A DNA stretch of 28,840 nt. It comes from Halobacteriovoraceae bacterium (GTDB lineage: Bacteria > Bdellovibrionota > Bacteriovoracia > Bacteriovoracales > Bacteriovoracaceae). Shown here piece by piece: positions 25,098 to 28,840 of this stretch. The stretch is from the NCBI GenBank assembly GCA_002718735.1, contig PBFR01000031.1:1-28840 (forward strand), given 5' to 3'. A program made the translations under genes and the position numbers. The notes beneath the pieces were generated by a model. The model ran no database searches, was not told the DNA's origin, and saw only the letters and a list, made by a program, of their open reading frames with translations. Within the stretch, counting starts at the first letter, position 1; every line of letters starts with the position of its first letter.

Positions 25098-25463
25098 CCC
25101 TGTATGAGCGGCCTTCTTAACTCTTCAAAAGTGTGTAAAACTCATGCCACCTGCCACGCCTATTAATCTTGACCAAACTCATATTTCACGCTCCTTTTCC
25201 ATCTCTATTGCACACAGGTTGGTAAATTTTACAGTTTATCAGAAAATCCCCTATAAACTTTTAAATTGAGCTCAGTAAATTTTTCATTAAAAATCGTAGC
25301 TGTAACTTAAATTACGTTGGCACACCCAACAAACATATGAAATTAACCTACATACATTGAAAAAACTTCCAAGTATGTAAAAGGTAGCTGTAAGCACGTG
25401 TAAGTCGTACCCCATAAACGTGAATGCTAAAGAATCCGAAAGTTAAACAATTCGGAGGAAATC
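25098..25463. other. structured, gene-free leader region with hairpins and a direct repeat
   Basis: No coding sequence. GTAGCTGTAA occurs twice (25296-25305 and 25384-25393) and brackets two hairpins. The first is GTTGG/CCAAC (25316-25330). The second is ACATAC(A)TTG/CAAGTATGT (25350-25378), nine pairs with one bulge. Neither has a T-run. A third hairpin overlaps the ribosome binding site of the next gene (separate entry). Confidence 0.55.
25435..25456 (+). promoter_or_regulatory. hairpin overlapping the ribosome binding site of the hydrolase gene
   Basis: TCCGAA (25435-25440) and TTCGGA (25451-25456) are perfect complements with a 10-base loop. The 3' arm runs directly into the Shine-Dalgarno sequence GGAGG, seven bases before the ATG at 25464. 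Folding would hide part of the ribosome binding site, a layout expected for translational control. Confidence 0.5.
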
Positions 25464-26441
25464 ATGAAACTTTTAATTACTTTAATTTACTTTTTAACAT
25501 TTGACTTGCTTGCATGGGAGAACATCGAATTTCAAGGAGAAAAGGATACAAAAATAGTTTTCACAAAGTTTGGAAACTCCCCTGGAACAAATGGCTCAAT
25601 ACTTATCTCAACAGGTCGAACGGAAGCATCAATAAAATATGAAAACATCGCCCATAACTTTATAAATGCAGGTTTTTCACCAATATATGTGATCAACCAC
25701 AGGGGACAAGGTTTTTCACAAAGAATGTTAAATGACCCCCATAAAGGTTATGTTGAAAACTTTTCCCACTACTACGAGGATTTTAACAAATTTGTAGAAA
25801 TTGTAAAAAATGATCCAGATACAAATTTGAACAAAATGTACCTATTAGCTCATTCCATGGGTGGGGCAATCGCCACAGGCTATCTACAGAATTTCAAAAA
25901 TTCATTTCGAAAAATTGCATACACAAGTCCTATGTTTGGTATCAAGCTAGATAAAAGTGAACTACTTACACTGGCCCAAACTGCGGTAAGTTGTTATACG
26001 CCTTTTGGACCAGAATGCATTGATTACGTTCCAGGTGGAGGTGCGTTTAATTTTGGTAAAGTAAATTTTGAAACAAATGAACTGACGAGAAACGAAGAGG
26101 AATATCATAAAATTTATGAGACATGGAGCCTTTTCCCTGAATTGCAACTAGGGTCAGCAACACTAAGATGGGTCAGAGAAGCAATACAGGCCAACCGGGT
26201 GATGCGCAAGAGCCACCAACTAACTAAGATGAAAAATGTAAAGGTTCTTCTACTACAGGCCGGAGAGGACAAAATCGTAGATAATGAAAGACAAAATGAG
26301 GTATGCAACAAAATAAATCAAATAAAACCCAGAAATTGTAAGAAGGTCACTTTTAAGAACTCATTTCACGAAATTCTAATTGAAAAAGATTCAGTTCGAT
26401 TTGAAGCACAAGACAAGATAATAGAGTTTTACAAAAATTAA
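25464..26441 (+). CDS. secreted alpha/beta hydrolase, lysophospholipase L2 (PldB)-like
   Basis: A 325-residue protein with a short signal sequence MKLLITLIYFLTFDLLAW. The oxyanion/cap segment NHRGQGFSQR (78-87) and nucleophile elbow AHSMGGAI (129-136, S131) are those of PldB/monoacylglycerol lipase-type hydrolases. The remaining triad residues are D269 in GEDKIVD and H302 in SFHEIL. Expected activity is hydrolysis of lysophospholipid or monoglyceride esters outside the cytoplasm. The start is supported by GGAGG. It is the first gene of a three-gene plus-strand cluster, 12 bases before the apyrase gene, and is under a possible ribosome-binding-site hairpin. Confidence 0.85.
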   Translation: MKLLITLIYFLTFDLLAWENIEFQGEKDTKIVFTKFGNSPGTNGSILISTGRTEASIKYENIAHNFINAGFSPIYVINHRGQGFSQRMLNDPHKGYVENFSHYYEDFNKFVEIVKNDPDTNLNKMYLLAHSMGGAIATGYLQNFKNSFRKIAYTSPMFGIKLDKSELLTLAQTAVSCYTPFGPECIDYVPGGGAFNFGKVNFETNELTRNEEEYHKIYETWSLFPELQLGSATLRWVREAIQANRVMRKSHQLTKMKNVKVLLLQAGEDKIVDNERQNEVCNKINQIKPRNCKKVTFKNSFHEILIEKDSVRFEAQDKIIEFYKN

Positions 26442-26453
26442 CGGTAACTAATA

Positions 26454-27710
26454 ATGAATGCCACATTAAAAGTAGTCTTAAGTTCATTACTATTAGTACT
26501 ATTCATTCAAAGTTCTTATGCAAATACCAACCACAAGTGCCACCTACTTCTTGATGCAGGAAGTAGTGGCACAAGGTTATATGCATTCAAGAAAAAGGGT
26601 GATTCATTTAAGCAATTATATAAAGATACAATAAATATTGGGGTATCTTGGAGTCTAGAGCAAAAATTGTGTTCACATAAAATTTGCACTCAAAAAGATA
26701 TTGAAAAGACTGTTTATACTTTAATAAATAGCTATCTATCAAAAGATAATGAATGCAAAGAAGGTATAGAAACAATAAATTTACTAGCAACTGCCGGCAT
26801 GAGGTTAGCGGAACAAAAACACGGTAGGGCCAGGGTTAAAAACCTTTATGCCCACTTAGAAAGAATTATTTTGAAAGCGCTGAAGACCTTCCATATACCC
26901 ATAGATAAAAATAAAGTGTCGGCCAGAACCATAACAGGCGCAGAAGAAGGAATTTACACCTGGTTGGCCGTCAACATACTAAAAGAGAACCACACAAACA
27001 CGGAGGGCATAATCGAAATGGGTGGAGCTTCAATGCAAATAGCTTATGCCTGTGAAAACGATCTCAACTGTAATGATAACTCTTTCAAAGTTAAATTCAG
27101 AAATTCCATAGTAAACCTTTTTAGTCATTCATGGCTTGGACTCGGTAGAAATGAAGCATACCGAATTTACAATTTAGAAAAAAGTAGGAGCTGCACCCAA
27201 TCAGATTCAAATAATTTTATATTAGAAAGGTGCATGTCGGATATATCAAAAATTTTCACCCAATACGAAAACAAAATTTACCTTAAAGATCATCTAAACT
27301 ATAAAGCAGCAACATCAGTGAAACAAGGTACAAAAATTCAGGTCAATATTCCTGCAGACAAAAGATTTCATGCCACTGGTGGTTTTGTATATGCTGAATT
27401 TGATTCTCTTCTTAGAAATGCACATGAAATCTGCAACATCAGCAAAACTGACTTAATTGAGAATAGAACACAATATCAAAGCATTGAAAAAACCCCTGAA
27501 GAATTAATTGAATCCGAATGCTTTGCAAATCTATATTACCAAGCTCTTATAGATTCTATCCCAAACTTAAATATAACCAGCAACTTAAAGAAAATGAAGG
27601 AAATCAACATCGATTGGATCTATGGAGCAATTAACTGCATAGAAACAAATTGCCTTGAATTTTATGAGCCTAACTGCAAATGGAATAAAAACTGGAACTG
27701 CATTCAGTAA
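26454..27710 (+). CDS. secreted GDA1/CD39-family apyrase (NTPDase)
   Basis: A 418-residue protein with a signal peptide (residues 1-24). The apyrase conserved regions are in order: ACR1 DAGSSGTR (34-41), ACR2 ATAGMR (112-117), ACR3 GAEEGIYTW with catalytic Glu 165 (162-170), ACR4 EMGGASMQI (188-196, for the usual DLGGASTQ) and ACR5 ATGGF (307-311). Family members remove terminal phosphates from NTPs and NDPs using divalent metal. They are mostly eukaryotic; Legionella carries a known secreted one. About 17 Cys point to a disulfide-rich extracellular protein. No strong Shine-Dalgarno is present, so coupling to the hydrolase gene is likely. Confidence 0.9.
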   Translation: MNATLKVVLSSLLLVLFIQSSYANTNHKCHLLLDAGSSGTRLYAFKKKGDSFKQLYKDTINIGVSWSLEQKLCSHKICTQKDIEKTVYTLINSYLSKDNECKEGIETINLLATAGMRLAEQKHGRARVKNLYAHLERIILKALKTFHIPIDKNKVSARTITGAEEGIYTWLAVNILKENHTNTEGIIEMGGASMQIAYACENDLNCNDNSFKVKFRNSIVNLFSHSWLGLGRNEAYRIYNLEKSRSCTQSDSNNFILERCMSDISKIFTQYENKIYLKDHLNYKAATSVKQGTKIQVNIPADKRFHATGGFVYAEFDSLLRNAHEICNISKTDLIENRTQYQSIEKTPEELIESECFANLYYQALIDSIPNLNITSNLKKMKEINIDWIYGAINCIETNCLEFYEPNCKWNKNWNCIQ

Positions 27711-27729
27711 AATAACAAAAGGAGAAACC

Positions 27730-28188
27730 TTGAAGAAATTAATTTTTTGCTTTTTTCTAATCTTACTTCACCCTATAACCTCCCTAGGTAGTGAGGAAGA
27801 CTTTTCAATTGATTATCAATACAGTACAAGGAATTCGGAATACTGCCAAATATATCTCGATTTTGCCCGTAACGCCTTAAGTGCAATTGGTGTCCCATCA
27901 AGCCATGCATTATGCGAAGGACGGATTTTAAAAATTAAAACATATAATTTTAATATAGGAGATCTCAAAAGGGGTGAAAAATTTTTATTTCTCGAAAAGC
28001 CTGGAGACTCTTATACATATTGGCACGGCTATTACATTACAAACTCAATTAATATCGTGAAGAATATTTTAAACAAAACAAAGTTACCCCTTAGATTTTA
28101 CAACAAAGCACGTAGTAACTGTTTTTACGGTCCATGGTATGAGTACGATGGCGACAATTTATACTGCCCCCTATTCATATCTCTCTAG
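27730..28188 (+). CDS. small secreted protein downstream of the apyrase
   Basis: A 152-residue product starting at TTG 27730, chosen because AAAGGAG lies six bases upstream and because it leads straight into a signal peptide KKLIFCFFLILLHPITSLGS. An ATG at 27655 inside the apyrase gene would put an unrelated 25-residue extension before the signal sequence and is rejected. The mature protein has about four Cys and is aromatic-rich at the C-terminus (NCFYGPWYEYDGDNLYC). No recognised family. It is 19 bases after the apyrase stop and probably in the same transcript. Confidence 0.7.
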   Translation: MKKLIFCFFLILLHPITSLGSEEDFSIDYQYSTRNSEYCQIYLDFARNALSAIGVPSSHALCEGRILKIKTYNFNIGDLKRGEKFLFLEKPGDSYTYWHGYYITNSINIVKNILNKTKLPLRFYNKARSNCFYGPWYEYDGDNLYCPLFISL

Positions 28189-28197
28189 TCACTTCAT

Positions 28198-28645
28198 TCA
28201 GAAAAGTAATGTTTGTATAGGACTTTGATTTTCAAGTGAGGCCCATTGGTTAAACAGATCTTTGGGCTCTCTATGAAAAAGCCTAATTAGCCCTATCAAG
28301 TTCATATTCCAAGGGACTTTATATCCTAAAGGGGAATGAAGTGTTGCTGGCGTTATTTAATTTTTGAAGTTTCATGACATCTTGCCATCTTCTTCGTCGA
28401 AAAAGATGACTCCATAAAAGTTTTTTGAGTCGGGCTCCCCTTGCCTGCAATACAAATCCAAAATATTGTTTCCAAGCGTTAATTCAAAGAAGGTTATCCA
28501 TTATTTTTGAAATCGCAAAACACGATTTTTTAGAGGGACCGTATATATTATATAGTTGCAAGTAGCTCTCAGGCCTTTGTGAAGGCTTCCTACCATCAAC
28601 TAGTTCGATATCACCCTTCAGCAAAGATTGAGACTTGTCATCATT
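28198..28645 (-). pseudogene. decayed gene fragment, family not recognised
   Basis: On the minus strand a continuous coding-like stretch begins SLLKGDIELVDGRKPSQRPE and runs to SKIMDN. It then shifts frame once into FELTLGNNILDLYCRQGEPD and NFYGVIFFDEEDGKMS. It meets TGA, six residues later TAA, and continues in the same frame with TPATLHSPLGYKVPWNMN and LFHREPKDLFNQWASLENQ to a final TGA at 28200. One frameshift plus two internal stops explain why no long open frame exists here. The LHSPLGYKVP phrase is reminiscent of the C-terminus of IS3-type transposases, but the rest does not support that, so no family is assigned. Confidence 0.5.
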
Positions 28646-28840
28646 TTTTATTTAGTTAATATCGTTTAGTATTGTCTACACTCGTTTTTGCACACCTCTA
28701 GCGCCGTAATTGCTCCAAATCCTGTTCATTGATGATTTTGAGATCTTCTCTACGGCCCCATGTCATTTAAATTATTTGGCCATCCGTCTTTTTTGTTCTA
28801 AATTTAGTTCATGGGTTTTGATGTTCTAAAAAATATTTCA
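28646..28840. other. no intact gene at the right edge
   Basis: No open frame with a ribosome binding site is visible to the window end. On the minus strand a short phrase TWGRREDLKIINEQDLEQLRR ends at a stop (about 28720-28785) and may be another fragment of a decayed transposase or helix-turn-helix gene. Confidence 0.3.

Noticed and set aside
28198..28300. IS3-type transposase C-terminus (LHSPLGYKVP)
   Set aside because: Only this short phrase resembles the family; the flanking translated sequence has no DDE motif or other support.

Overview
The window is a gene-dense, AT-rich (well under 50% G+C by eye) stretch of a Gram-negative bacterial chromosome. Many products are secreted, lipid-anchored or outer-membrane proteins: signal peptides, lipoboxes, a MipA/OmpV-like barrel, a secreted lipase-like hydrolase and a secreted apyrase. 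The class I ribonucleotide reductase subunits look very like animal RRM1/RRM2, and a hemerythrin-tailed chemoreceptor is present. Together these suggest a predatory or Bdellovibrionota-like bacterium (Bacteriovorax/Halobacteriovorax type). That placement is inferred from gene content and base composition; no marker gene was tested.

Layout. 1-753: the Gln-rich tail of an incomplete gene, a strong terminator and a small secreted protein. 771-1061: a decayed IS256-type transposase fragment. 1099-3047 (minus): two lipoproteins and an AsmA/DUF748-like protein in one operon. 3169-8856: alternating single genes (DUF4833-like protein, CaCA exchanger, MBL-fold/rhodanese sulfur protein, OmpV-like porin, SDR, small secreted protein, YetF-like protein) whose convergent 3' ends overlap. 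8906-12470: the nrdB-nrdA operon on the minus strand, behind a cobalamin riboswitch. 12539-14348: HAD phosphatase and glutamate dehydrogenase. 14477-17265: two translationally coupled secreted proteins of unknown function. 17349-19481: chemoreceptor-hemerythrin and a DUF4430-like secreted protein around a long hairpin. 19478-21612 (minus): a compact operon of an LSm/SH3-like small protein, two related membrane proteins, a YebC-family regulator and a GyrI-like protein that seems to start at AUA. 22065-25097: a secreted HExxH protein abutting a TPR/winged-helix regulator. 25464-28188: a secreted alpha/beta hydrolase, a GDA1/CD39 apyrase and a small secreted protein behind a structured leader. 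28198-28645: a decayed gene on the minus strand.

How the parts work together. The clearest regulatory logic is B12 control of the B12-independent ribonucleotide reductase, which implies a B12-dependent reductase elsewhere in the genome. The right-hand operon could degrade extracellular lipid and nucleotides. The HExxH/TPR-wHTH pair looks like a dedicated two-gene unit but has no function I can name. No intact mobile element, CRISPR array, rRNA or tRNA was seen.
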